Assembly (NCBI RefSeq): GCF_001610895.1
Contig: NZ_CP011273.1
Coordinates: forward strand, 6,138,001-6,202,000
Direction: 5' to 3'
Length of the DNA: 64,000 nucleotides
DNA from: Planctomyces sp. SH-PL62
GTDB lineage: Bacteria; Planctomycetota; Planctomycetia; Isosphaerales; Isosphaeraceae
Shown: in pieces, positions 9,040 through 17,651 of the stretch
Layout of the letters: every line of letters begins with the position of its first letter
Numbering within the stretch: position 1 is the stretch's first letter
The notes under the pieces: model-generated
Told to the model about the DNA's origin: nothing
Databases searched by the model: none
What the model saw: the letters and a program-made list of their open reading frames with translations, nothing else
Program-made: the position numbers and the translations under genes

Positions 9040-10053
9040 ATGGACGATCGAGTCAGGCTCTCGCTGGACGAGGTCCGCGAGCTGGTGACGGCGGTGATGT
9101 CGCGGCACGGGCTGGCGCCGGCGCACGTCGAGGCGGTCGCCGACGTCATGGTCGCCGGGGAGCGAGACGGCGGCGGGTCGCACGGGATCTTCCGGGTCCT
9201 GATGTGCCTGAACTCGATCCGGGCGGGGAAGGTGTCGCTGGACGCCGAGCCCGTGGTCCGCGACGTCGCGCCGGGGGTCGTTCGGGTCGACGCTGGAGGC
9301 GCGTTCGCGCCGCTGGCGTTCCGCCGAGGGCTGCCGGTGCTCGTCCAGAAGGCGAAGGCGGTCGGCCTGGCGGCGATGGCGGTGAACGACTGCTGCCACT
9401 TCGCGGCGCTCTTCCCGGAGGTCGAGGCGATCGCCCGCGCGGGCCTGGTCGGTTTCGCGTTCACGCCCAGCCATGCGTGGGTCGCGCCGGCGGGGGGCTC
9501 GCGACCGCTGCTGGGGACGAACCCGATCGCCTTCGGCTGGCCCCGGCCGGGGCGAGACCCGTTCGTCTTCGACTTCGCCACCAGCGCCGCGGCCCGGGGG
9601 GAGATCGAGCTGCACCGCCGCGAGGGGACGCCCACGCCGGAAGGCTGGGGCGTCGACCCGTCCGGGAATCCCACGACCGACGCGGACGCGATCATGGCCG
9701 GCGCGATGCTCCCGTTCGGCGGCCACAAGGGGTCCGCCCTCTCGCTGATGGTCGAGCTAATCGCCGGCCCCCTCGTCGGCGACCTGACCAGCGTCGACTC
9801 GATCGCCTACGACGAAGGAGCCAGGGGCGCCCCGCGCGGCGGCGAGCTGCTCCTGGCGATCGACCCGTCGCGGATGCTCGGCGAGGCCGCCCCGGAACAC
9901 CTCGCGCGCGCCGAGGCGATCTTCGAAGGCGTCGTCTCCCAGGGCGCCCGCCTCCCCTCCGTCCGCCGCTACGAGGCCCGCGCCCGCAGCCTGGCCGAAG
10001 GGGTCCTCATCCCCCGCAAGCTGGTCGACGAGGTCCGCGCCCTGCTGGACTGA
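9040..10053 (+). CDS. Ldh_2-family NAD(P)-dependent oxidoreductase
   Basis: This 337-residue member of the malate/L-lactate/ureidoglycolate dehydrogenase (Ldh_2) superfamily has its own fold, unrelated to Rossmann dehydrogenases. Family signatures are GERDGGGSHGIFRV, VNDCCHFAALFPEVE, LLGTNPIAFGWP, DFATSAAARGEIELH and FGGHKGSALSLMVELIAG. Members reduce 2-oxo acids or cyclic imino acids such as delta1-pyrroline-2-carboxylate and piperideine-2-carboxylate. The latter role would fit the proline-catabolic gene 2.3 kb downstream, but the substrate cannot be read from sequence. The start at 9040 has GGGGAGGAG about six bases upstream. Confidence 0.9.
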   Translation: MDDRVRLSLDEVRELVTAVMSRHGLAPAHVEAVADVMVAGERDGGGSHGIFRVLMCLNSIRAGKVSLDAEPVVRDVAPGVVRVDAGGAFAPLAFRRGLPVLVQKAKAVGLAAMAVNDCCHFAALFPEVEAIARAGLVGFAFTPSHAWVAPAGGSRPLLGTNPIAFGWPRPGRDPFVFDFATSAAARGEIELHRREGTPTPEGWGVDPSGNPTTDADAIMAGAMLPFGGHKGSALSLMVELIAGPLVGDLTSVDSIAYDEGARGAPRGGELLLAIDPSRMLGEAAPEHLARAEAIFEGVVSQGARLPSVRRYEARARSLAEGVLIPRKLVDEVRALLD

Positions 10054-10118
10054 ACGGAATCGAGCCCGATCGCGCGATCTCCCGGATTCCGGTCGCATCC
10101 CGCCCGCCGATCGCCTCT

Positions 10119-10137
10119 ACCTGGTGGTTGACCAGGT
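10119..10137. promoter_or_regulatory. Perfect inverted repeat upstream of ECF sigma gene
   Basis: ACCTGGT (10119-10125), a five-base spacer, then ACCAGGT (10131-10137) form a perfect 7-base inverted repeat 16 bases before the sigma start codon. It could be an operator or a leader hairpin close to the ribosome-binding site GGGAGG. No binding protein is known to me. Confidence 0.4.
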
Positions 10138-10153
10138 CGACGGGAGGACGCTC

Positions 10154-10687
10154 ATGCAGCCGGACGACGCGATCGTGGGCGAGGTGCTTCGAGGGGACCG
10201 GGGGGCGTTCGCCGCGCTCGTGGCCCGGCACGAGCGGGCGGCGTGGGCCACGGCCTGGCGCGTCCTCCGGGACGACCACGCCGCGGCCGACGCGGCGCAG
10301 GAGGCGTTCCTGCTGGCCTACCGGCGGCTCGCCGGCCTGCGACGGCCCGAGCGGTTCGGCGTCTGGCTCCTGCGCATCGCCCGCCGCGAGGCGGTCCGCG
10401 CGGCCAGGCGCCGGGCTCGCGAGCCGGCCCGTTCGCTCGACGAGCCCGGCGCGGCGGACCTCGCGGCCCCGCGAAGGGCGCGGCTCCCGGCCGACGCCGA
10501 GGCGCTGCTGACGGCGGTCGGCCGGCTGCCGGAGCACGAGCGGGTCGTGGTCGCGATGCACTATCTCGACGGCCTCCCCGTGGCCGAGGTGGCCCGGGCG
10601 CTCGGCCGGCCCGTCGGCACGGTCACCAAGCAGCTTTCCCGCGCGATCGAACGGCTGAAGCTCAAGACCAAGGGGGTGCTCGGATGA
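10154..10687 (+). CDS. ECF RNA polymerase sigma factor
   Basis: This 177-residue sigma-70 family ECF factor shows region 2 in RGDRGAFAALVARHERAAWA and HAAADAAQEAFLLAYRRLAG, and region 4 in LPEHERVVVAMHYLDGLPVA and RPVGTVTKQLSRAIERLKLK. There is no C-terminal extension. The ATG at 10154 is preceded by GGGAGG; the earlier GTG 10124 lies inside the inverted repeat region and is less likely. Its stop overlaps the next start (ATGA), so sigma and the downstream membrane protein are translationally coupled, the usual layout for an ECF factor and its anti-sigma regulator. Confidence 0.93.
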   Translation: MQPDDAIVGEVLRGDRGAFAALVARHERAAWATAWRVLRDDHAAADAAQEAFLLAYRRLAGLRRPERFGVWLLRIARREAVRAARRRAREPARSLDEPGAADLAAPRRARLPADAEALLTAVGRLPEHERVVVAMHYLDGLPVAEVARALGRPVGTVTKQLSRAIERLKLKTKGVLG

Positions 10688-12288
10688 CGGACGACGGACG
10701 CGACGTGGAGGACCGCCTGGCCCGACTGCGCGAGGCGTGGCCGGCCGGCTCGATGGTGGACGACGTGATGGCCCGGATCGACGCGGTCGAGCCCCGGCCC
10801 GGCCGGGGCCGGCGACGGGCCCGACGGCTCGCGGGCCTGGCGGCCTCGGGCCTGGGGCTGGCGGGGGTGCTCGCGCTCGCCTGGCTGATCCTCGCCGCCC
10901 GGCCGACGACCCTCCTGGCCGCCGTGCAAAAAGGCCTGGAACGGGCGGGCTCGGCGCACCTGGTGATGACCTCCCACGACGACCAGGGGCGGGAGCATCG
11001 GGCCGACGTCTGGTACGTCAAGGGGGCCGGCGTCCGCATGGAGACGCCCGACCGGACGATCGTGGAGGACGGCGATTCCCAGTGGTCGTGGCCCACCAAC
11101 GCGACCGAGCCGGTCGCGACCCGCCGTCGCGGCCCCGGTTTCTTTAGCATCCAACTGCCGCGGATGCTCGCCCTGCAGGAAAACCCCGACGGCTGGCGTC
11201 GCGAGCGGTCGCCCGGGCTGGACCGCGAGATCGACGGCCGCCCCGCCCTCGGCTTCACCTTCTCCGCCCCGTCGGGGCAGACGCCGGGCCGCCCCGCCCC
11301 GCGCGCCCTGGTTATGGCCGACGTCGACGAACGTGTCCGCGAGATCGCCTTCGAGGAGCGTCAGGACGACGGGACCTGGCGCCGGGCCCGCGAGATCCGG
11401 ATCGAGTACGACCCGCCGACCCCGCCGGAGAAGCTGGCCTTCCGCCCCCCGACGGGAGCGAAGGTGCTCGACCTCGACGAGGCCTTCCACGCCCTCCATC
11501 CCCTCGACCGGGCGCTCCGCCGCGTCGAGCTGGGGGGCCTGATCCTGGCCGTCCACGACGTCCAGCCGCTGGAAGGCCGCCAGGGGTTCTACGTCGTCTC
11601 CTCGGTGCGCGGGACGCCCGAGTTCCTTGCGAAGCATCCTCCCCGCCGACGGCCCCTCAACCCCGAGACGGTGATCGTCGAGGTGGCGACCCAGAACATC
11701 GGCAACATGACGTACGGCGGCCGCTACGTCCTGATCGGCCTGGCGACGGCCGAGCGCGACGGCGTCGAGTACGCCTGGTGGCTGGTCGTCCCCCGGCGGC
11801 TGTACCTGGTCAAGGACGGCCGGCGCGAGTACCTCCCGGAGAGCGACGACGGCCTCGGCGACGAGCCCGCCCGCCTCGACGCCGCGCCGGGCAAGGCCCG
11901 CGTGCCGCTGAAGGCGACCTACCGCGACCCCGCGCTCCGCGACCCGGACGGCCGCCCCGGCGCGGTCTCCGCCTGGGCCGAGGTCCCCATCCCCGCCGAC
12001 CGGCCGCCGACGACGATCGAGGCCGTCGCCGCCCGCGCCCGGCGCGACCTGATGCAACTGGGGGGGGGCGACGCCGGCTATTCACTCCTGGGCGTCGCCG
12101 CCGACGCGCAGGCCGACGGATCCGGGCTGCGCAGCATATCCGGCTTCCTCCCCGAGACCCTCACCGACGCCGACTTCGCCGCCGCCGTCCGTCGCGGCCT
12201 CGACGACCTCCGCGGATTCGACGAGGTCCACATCATCACCCCCGAGGAGATGCTGCCGCCCCTCGGCAAGGAGAAGCCCAAGGAGTAA
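10684..12288 (+). CDS. Single-pass membrane protein, probable anti-sigma regulator of the coupled ECF factor
   Basis: The 534-residue protein has a cytoplasmic N-terminus of about 47 residues (MTDDGRDVEDRLARLREAW), one membrane helix at about 48-71 (LAASGLGLAGVLALAWLILA) and a large exported domain. The exported part includes a LolA/RsuB-like stretch (LERAGSAHLVMTSHDDQGRE, ADVWYVKGAGVRMETPDRTI) and a separate C-terminal domain of about 250 residues that I do not recognise. The four-base overlap with the sigma gene and the topology suggest that the short cytoplasmic part holds the sigma factor and the outer part senses a signal. No zinc-binding anti-sigma motif (HxxxCxxC) is present. Confidence 0.7.
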   Translation: MTDDGRDVEDRLARLREAWPAGSMVDDVMARIDAVEPRPGRGRRRARRLAGLAASGLGLAGVLALAWLILAARPTTLLAAVQKGLERAGSAHLVMTSHDDQGREHRADVWYVKGAGVRMETPDRTIVEDGDSQWSWPTNATEPVATRRRGPGFFSIQLPRMLALQENPDGWRRERSPGLDREIDGRPALGFTFSAPSGQTPGRPAPRALVMADVDERVREIAFEERQDDGTWRRAREIRIEYDPPTPPEKLAFRPPTGAKVLDLDEAFHALHPLDRALRRVELGGLILAVHDVQPLEGRQGFYVVSSVRGTPEFLAKHPPRRRPLNPETVIVEVATQNIGNMTYGGRYVLIGLATAERDGVEYAWWLVVPRRLYLVKDGRREYLPESDDGLGDEPARLDAAPGKARVPLKATYRDPALRDPDGRPGAVSAWAEVPIPADRPPTTIEAVAARARRDLMQLGGGDAGYSLLGVAADAQADGSGLRSISGFLPETLTDADFAAAVRRGLDDLRGFDEVHIITPEEMLPPLGKEKPKE

Positions 12289-12405
12289 GTCGGGCCCGGC
12301 CCGCCCTCGCAATCGGAGAGCTTCCGCCCCCGGCCGTGGACGCACCGCCTACAATGGACGTGGAAGGACGTTTCGCGGCCCCTTCGGGGCGGAAGGCGGG
12401 CATCC

Positions 12406-15400
12406 ATGGCGACGACGGGGGTGACGGCGATCCGGGGCGTTCGGACGATCGGCCCCGAGGATCAGGAGCGGATCGAGCGTCGGACTCGGGAGATCGGCCG
12501 GGAGCTGTTCGCGAGGGTCGCGCGGGCGTCGCGGCCCTGGCGGCGGGCCTGGTGGGAGGACCGCTTCATGGGGGCGACCCTCGACGACCCCGAGGTCCGC
12601 GTCCAGCTCTTCCGGTTCATCGACGTCCTGCCCGCGCTTCGCGGCCCCTCGGCCGTGCGGCGGCACCTGGCGGAGTATCTGGGCGAGGCCGGCGACCGCG
12701 TCCCCTGGTGGCTGCGGTCCTCGGTCGCGATGGCCCCGCCGGGCTCCGGGCGCGAGGCCCTGCTCGCCCGCTCGGCGACGGCCGCCGCCGAGGTCATGGC
12801 GCGGAAGTTCATCGCCGGGGCGACCCCCGACGAGGCGCTCCAGACCGTGCTCCGGCTCCGCGCCCGGCGGGTCGCCTTCACGGCCGACCTGCTCGGCGAG
12901 GCGGTCGTCAGCGAGCGCGAGGCCGACGCCTACCAGCAGACCTGCCTCGACCTGATCCGGGGGCTCGCCGGCCCGCTCGCCGCTCAGCCCGAGATCCCGC
13001 TGATCGACCGCGACGCCGACGGCCCCATCCCCCGCGTGAACCTCTCGCTCAAGCTCTCCAGCCTGACGACCTGGTTCGACCCGATCAGCCCCTCGGCGAC
13101 CATCGACCGCGTCGCGGCCCGGCTCCGCCCCATCCTCCGCGCGGCTCGCGAGGCGGGGGCGTACGTCCACGTCGACATGGAGCAGTACGACTACCGAGCC
13201 CTCAGCTACGACCTGTTCGAGTCGGTCCTGTCCGAGCCCGAGTTCGGCGACTGGCCCGACGTCGGCATCGTCGTCCAGGCGTACCAGCCCGACGCCGAGG
13301 CCGAGATCCTGCGGCTCGACGCCTTCGTCGCCCGCCGGGGGGCGCCGATCACCGTCCGCCTGGTGAAAGGGGCGTACTGGGACTACGAAGTCCTCACCGC
13401 CCGCCGCCACGGCTGGCCCGAGCCGGTCTTCCTGGAGAAGTGGCGCACCGACGCGAACTATGAACGCTGCACGAACCTCTTGATGGAGCGCCGGGCGAAC
13501 CTGCGGCCGGCGATCGCCAGCCACAACCTGCGGAGCCTCGCCCACGCGATCGCCACGGCCGAGGCGCTGGGCCTGCCGATCGACGCCTACGAGCTGCAAA
13601 CCCTCCACGGCATGGGCGACGCGATCGACGACGCCCTGGTCGAGCGCGGCTGCCGGGTCCGGGTCTACACCCCCTACGGCGCGATGCTGCCGGGGATGGC
13701 CTACCTCGTCCGCCGCCTGCTGGAGAACACGTCCAACGAATCGTTCCTCAAGGCCAGCGGCGCGTCGGGCGTCGCGGTCGACGAACTCCTGCGCGACCCC
13801 GAGGAGGCCGGAGCCATGCGGACGCTCTCGCGACGATCCACGCCCAAGGCCGAGCCCGCCGCCCTCCCCGACGGACTCCCGCCGTTCCGCAACCAACCCG
13901 TCGCCGACTTCGCGAAGGCCGAGAACCGCGAGGCGATGGCCGAGGCCCTCCGCCAGGTCGAATCCGAGCTGGGCCGGACGTACCCGCTGATCCTGGACGG
14001 CGAGGCGGTGACGACCCCCGACCGGCTCGCCGAATCGCTCGACCCGAGCCGATCGGCGCGGGTCGTGGGGAAGGTCTCGACGGCCGACGCCGGCCACGCC
14101 GACCGGGCGCTGGCCGCCGCCCGCGCCGCGGTCGCTTCGTGGTCGGCCGAGCCGGTCGAGGCCCGCGCGGCGGTCCTGGTCCGCGCCGCGGCGCTGATGC
14201 GCTCGCGCCGGTTCGAGCTGGCGGCGTGGGAGGTCTTCGAGTGCGGCAAGCCCTGGCGCGAGGCCGACGCCGACGTCGCCGAGGCGATCGACTTCTGCGA
14301 GTTCTACGCCCGCGAGATGATCCGCCTGGCCGAGCCCCGCCGTCGCGACGTGCCCGGCGAGACCAACGTCTGCGACCGCCTGCCGCGCGGGGTCGTCGTG
14401 GTCGTCCCCCCCTGGAACTTCCCGCTGGCCATCCCCTGCGGCATGACCGTGGCCCCGCTGGTCGCGGGGAACGCCGTGATCCTCAAGCCGGCCGAGCAGT
14501 CTCCGATCGTCGCCGCCAAGCTCGTCGAGATCCTCCGCGAGGCGGGCGCGCCTTCGGGAGCCTTGCAGTTCCTCCCCGGCGAGGGGGAGGAGGTGGGCCA
14601 GGCGCTCGTGAACGACCGCCGGGTGGACGTGGTCTCGTTCACCGGCTCGCGCGAGGTGGGCCTGCTCCTGAACAGACAGGCGGCCGACACGCCGCCGGGG
14701 CAGGACCACGTCAAGCGGGTGATCGCCGAGATGGGGGGCAAGAACGCCGTGATCGTGGACGACGACGCCGACCTCGACGAGGCGGTCGTCGGCGTGCTGC
14801 AGAGCGCCTTCGGCTACGCCGGCCAGAAGTGCTCGGCCTGTTCGCGGGTCGTGGTCCTGGAGGGGGTCTACGACGCGTTCGTCGCCCGGCTGGCGGAGGC
14901 CGGCAAGGCGCTCCTGGTCGGCCCGGCCGACGACCCCGACACGTTCGTCGGCCCGGTCATCGACGCCGAGGCCCGGAAACGGATCCTGGAGTACCGCGCG
15001 ATCGCCGGGCGGGAGGGCCGCGTGGTCCTCGACGTGGACGTCTCCGCGACGGCCGATCTCGGGTCGTTCGTCGGCCCCCTGATCGTCGCCGACGTGGCGC
15101 CGGACGCCAGGGTCGCGCAGGAGGAGATCTTCGGCCCGATCCTGGCCGTGCTGAAGGCGAAGGATCTGGCGGAGGCCCTGGCGATCGCCGACGGCACGTC
15201 GTACGCCCTGACCGGGGGGCTCTACTCGCGAAGCCCGGCGACCATCGACCGGGTCCGCCGCGAGTTCCGGGTCGGCAACCTCTACATCAACCGCATGATC
15301 ACCGGGGCGCTGGTCGACCGCCAGCCCTTCGGCGGCTTCAAGCTCTCCGGCGTCGGCGCCAAGGCGGGGGGCTCGGAATATCTGCTGGAATTCCTGCTCA

Positions 15401-15486
15401 CCCGCTCGATCACCGAGAACACCATGCGCCGGGGCTTCGCGCCGGAGGACCTTTCCGTCGCCTCGGACGACGAATCGACGGGTTGA
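12406..15486 (+). CDS. putA: Bifunctional proline dehydrogenase / delta1-pyrroline-5-carboxylate dehydrogenase
   Basis: PutA oxidises proline to glutamate in two steps. Residues about 30-480 form the FAD-dependent proline dehydrogenase barrel (VNLSLKLSSLTTWFDPISP, YVHVDMEQYDYRAL, RLVKGAYWDYE, ASHNLRSLAHAI, LQTLHGMGDAI). Residues about 520-1010 form the aldehyde dehydrogenase (VVPPWNFPLAIPCGMTVAPL, VSFTGSREVG, EMGGKNAVIVDDDADLDEA, with the catalytic Cys in GYAGQKCSACSRVVVLEG). No N-terminal DNA-binding domain is present, so it should not autoregulate as in E. coli. The 1026-residue length fits minimal PutA. A TACAAT -10-like hexamer at 12350 lies 50 bases upstream of the start, without a clear -35. 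Confidence 0.96.
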   Translation: MATTGVTAIRGVRTIGPEDQERIERRTREIGRELFARVARASRPWRRAWWEDRFMGATLDDPEVRVQLFRFIDVLPALRGPSAVRRHLAEYLGEAGDRVPWWLRSSVAMAPPGSGREALLARSATAAAEVMARKFIAGATPDEALQTVLRLRARRVAFTADLLGEAVVSEREADAYQQTCLDLIRGLAGPLAAQPEIPLIDRDADGPIPRVNLSLKLSSLTTWFDPISPSATIDRVAARLRPILRAAREAGAYVHVDMEQYDYRALSYDLFESVLSEPEFGDWPDVGIVVQAYQPDAEAEILRLDAFVARRGAPITVRLVKGAYWDYEVLTARRHGWPEPVFLEKWRTDANYERCTNLLMERRANLRPAIASHNLRSLAHAIATAEALGLPIDAYELQTLHGMGDAIDDALVERGCRVRVYTPYGAMLPGMAYLVRRLLENTSNESFLKASGASGVAVDELLRDPEEAGAMRTLSRRSTPKAEPAALPDGLPPFRNQPVADFAKAENREAMAEALRQVESELGRTYPLILDGEAVTTPDRLAESLDPSRSARVVGKVSTADAGHADRALAAARAAVASWSAEPVEARAAVLVRAAALMRSRRFELAAWEVFECGKPWREADADVAEAIDFCEFYAREMIRLAEPRRRDVPGETNVCDRLPRGVVVVVPPWNFPLAIPCGMTVAPLVAGNAVILKPAEQSPIVAAKLVEILREAGAPSGALQFLPGEGEEVGQALVNDRRVDVVSFTGSREVGLLLNRQAADTPPGQDHVKRVIAEMGGKNAVIVDDDADLDEAVVGVLQSAFGYAGQKCSACSRVVVLEGVYDAFVARLAEAGKALLVGPADDPDTFVGPVIDAEARKRILEYRAIAGREGRVVLDVDVSATADLGSFVGPLIVADVAPDARVAQEEIFGPILAVLKAKDLAEALAIADGTSYALTGGLYSRSPATIDRVRREFRVGNLYINRMITGALVDRQPFGGFKLSGVGAKAGGSEYLLEFLLTRSITENTMRRGFAPEDLSVASDDESTG

Positions 15487-15685
15487 GGCGGCCGGGGAGC
15501 CTCGGCGGCGGGGGAAGTTCGGCGGCGGTCGCGGAAAGTCCGCCCGGATCGGGCTCCCGCGTCGCCTATTTCAGAAGGAGACAATCGACGATCCAAGGGT
15601 TCGCGGCCCAGCTCCCACGGGCGCGCGAGGCGTCCGTCGCGCCGGGAACGGCGAGGTCGACGACGGAAATGGAGAGGGGATCGGT

Positions 15686-17218
15686 ATGACACTCGCGACG
15701 CAGCCGACCGCAGAAGCCCGGCCTTCCTTGAATGGATCGACGCCGCCGCAGCCGCCGCCCTCGGCCTCCGCGGCCTCTCACGGGGGATCCGGGGCCCTTG
15801 CGCCGCGGTCGGAGCGGCGAGGCGGGCGGCTCCCGGCGGTGCTGGTCGGGCTGGCCGTGGTCGGGGCGGCGGGGGCGGCGCTGACGATTTTGCCGGGCCG
15901 GCTCTGGTCCTCGAACGTGGTCGGCGGCGGGACGCCGCTCCACCGGGCGGAAAGGACCCGACTGCCGGTGACCGTCAACGCGCGGGGGACGATCGAGAGT
16001 TCCCGGAACTTCGAGGTGGTCAACAAGGTCGAGGGCCAGACGATGATCCTGTTCATCGCGCCCGACGGCTCGACGGTCAAGAAGGGGGAGCTGGTCTGCG
16101 AGCTGGACTCCTCCTCGCTCCGCGAGAAGCTGACCAACGAGCTGATCACGGTCCGGCAGGCCGAGGCCGACCTCCAGAACGCCGTGAAGACCCGCGAGGT
16201 GGCCGATTTCGCGCTCCGCGAGTACGAGGGGGGGACGTACCCCCAGACCCGGCAGAACGCCGACATCGCCCTCATCCTCGCCAGGACCAACCTCTCCCAG
16301 GCCGCCGAGCGGTTCGAATGGTCGACCCGCATGCACGAGCGCGGGTTCGTGGCCAAGTCGCAGACCATCGCCGACCGGGATTCGAAGGCGAACTTCGAGA
16401 TCACGCTCGAACGGGCCCGGACCTCGATCGACGTGCTGGAAGGCTACACCCGGCGGAAGAAGGTCATCGAGCTGCAGGCGAGCGTCCAGAAGGCCCGAAG
16501 CGACGAGATGTCCAAGCGGGCGAAGCTGGCCCTGGAGCAGTCGAAGCGGAAGAAGTACGAGGGCCTGGTGGAGCACTGCAAGCTCTACGCGCCGGCCGAC
16601 GGCCTGCTCGTCCACGCCAACGACGCGATGAACCGGCGGGGGAGCGATCAGGCGATGATCCAGGAAGGGATCAGCGTGCGCGAGGGCCAGGTCCTCATGC
16701 GGATCCCGGACGTCACCGCCATGCGGGTCGACGCCAAATTCGACGAGACGGTGGTCAGCCGGCTCCGGCCGGGGCAGCGGGCCCGGATCCGGGTCAACGC
16801 CTTCCAGAACCTGGAGTTGAGGGGGGCCGTCGTCGCGGTCCAGCCGATCGCCGACCCGTCGGGCCGCGACGGCACCGACGTCCAGCTCTACACGGCGAAG
16901 GTGGTGATCGAGGGGACGTCGACCTCGCTGCGCCCCGGCATGGCGGCCCAGGTCGAGGTCCTGATCAGCGAGGCCGAGGACCTGCTGGCCATCCCGATGA
17001 AGGCGGTGCTCCAGATCGGCTCGGACGACTACGTGTACGTCGCCGGCCCCGAGGGCATGCTTCGCCGCGGCGTCCGGCTGGGCGCCAGCAACGCCGAGCT
17101 GATCGAGGTCGTCGAGGGGCTCCAGGTCGGCGAACTGGTCTCGCTCGCCCCCCTGAGGCTGATGACCGAGCGGGAGAAGCGGGAGGCGTTCTCCGCGGCG
17201 ACGCCCCACCTGCGCTGA
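15686..17218 (+). CDS. HlyD/RND-type periplasmic adaptor (membrane fusion protein), orphan
   Basis: The 510-residue adaptor has a proline-rich cytoplasmic N-terminus, one membrane helix (LPAVLVGLAVVGAAGAALTI, about residues 52-72), a biotinyl-lipoyl-like strand (EGQTMILFIAPDGSTVKKGE), a long coiled-coil hairpin (about 130-300), the second lipoyl half (LYAPADGLLVHAND) and beta-barrel segments (RVDAKFDETVVSRLRPGQRA). Such proteins bridge an inner-membrane transporter and an outer-membrane channel. No ABC or RND transporter lies next to it here: upstream is putA and downstream a convergent small gene. The ATG at 15686 follows GGAGAGGGG. Confidence 0.9.
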   Translation: MTLATQPTAEARPSLNGSTPPQPPPSASAASHGGSGALAPRSERRGGRLPAVLVGLAVVGAAGAALTILPGRLWSSNVVGGGTPLHRAERTRLPVTVNARGTIESSRNFEVVNKVEGQTMILFIAPDGSTVKKGELVCELDSSSLREKLTNELITVRQAEADLQNAVKTREVADFALREYEGGTYPQTRQNADIALILARTNLSQAAERFEWSTRMHERGFVAKSQTIADRDSKANFEITLERARTSIDVLEGYTRRKKVIELQASVQKARSDEMSKRAKLALEQSKRKKYEGLVEHCKLYAPADGLLVHANDAMNRRGSDQAMIQEGISVREGQVLMRIPDVTAMRVDAKFDETVVSRLRPGQRARIRVNAFQNLELRGAVVAVQPIADPSGRDGTDVQLYTAKVVIEGTSTSLRPGMAAQVEVLISEAEDLLAIPMKAVLQIGSDDYVYVAGPEGMLRRGVRLGASNAELIEVVEGLQVGELVSLAPLRLMTEREKREAFSAATPHLR

Positions 17219-17246
17219 GGCCCCCGGCCGGCCCCGGCCGCCACGT

Positions 17247-17651
17247 TCAGCGGACGTATCCGAACAAGGTGAGGCCCCTCTCGTCCTCGCGAACCTGGAG
17301 CTTGCCGACCGAGTCCAGCACGCGTTTCAAGCCCTCCAGATCCTGCTCGTACGCGAAGGCCGAGGCGGGGTCGGGATGCCAGGATCGCGGGAAGTGGATC
17401 CATTCGATCCAGCGGTACTCCTCGGGCTGGAATCGGCCGTCGGCCAGCCGGGACGGCAGAATGTGGTTTCGATCGGGGACGCCCCAGTCGTGCAGCTGAT
17501 CCGAGTCGAGGAACTTCCAGCTCGCGTGGCAGAGACCGAGTTCGGCGTCGGCGATCGCCCCCAAAACCTTGCGCCACCTGGCGTCGCTCATGCAGGACGC
17601 CTTCGCGTCCCAGGCGAGCCGCCGATAGGCGTCGCGTCGAGACGGGATCAT
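17247..17651 (-). CDS. Small cytoplasmic protein coupled to the hybrid kinase
   Basis: This 134-residue protein has no signal peptide or membrane segment. It is rich in Trp (DARWRKVLGAI, HDWGVPDRNHI, YRWIEWIHFPRSWHPD), suggesting a compact globular domain. I do not recognise the family with confidence. Its start codon overlaps the stop of the upstream seven-PAS histidine kinase (ATGA at 17648-17651), so the two are probably cotranslated and may work together, for example as a downstream effector. That is inferred from position only. Confidence 0.6.
   Translation of the reverse strand: MIPSRRDAYRRLAWDAKASCMSDARWRKVLGAIADAELGLCHASWKFLDSDQLHDWGVPDRNHILPSRLADGRFQPEEYRWIEWIHFPRSWHPDPASAFAYEQDLEGLKRVLDSVGKLQVREDERGLTLFGYVR

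Noticed and set aside
7969-10053. 694-codon frame covering the ChbG-like gene and the Ldh_2 gene
   Set aside because: The first half is an alternate frame of the ChbG gene without domain content; the real gene starts at 9040 with a good ribosome-binding site.
12349-14709. 786-codon open frame on the minus strand
   Set aside because: It is antisense to putA and has no recognisable features.
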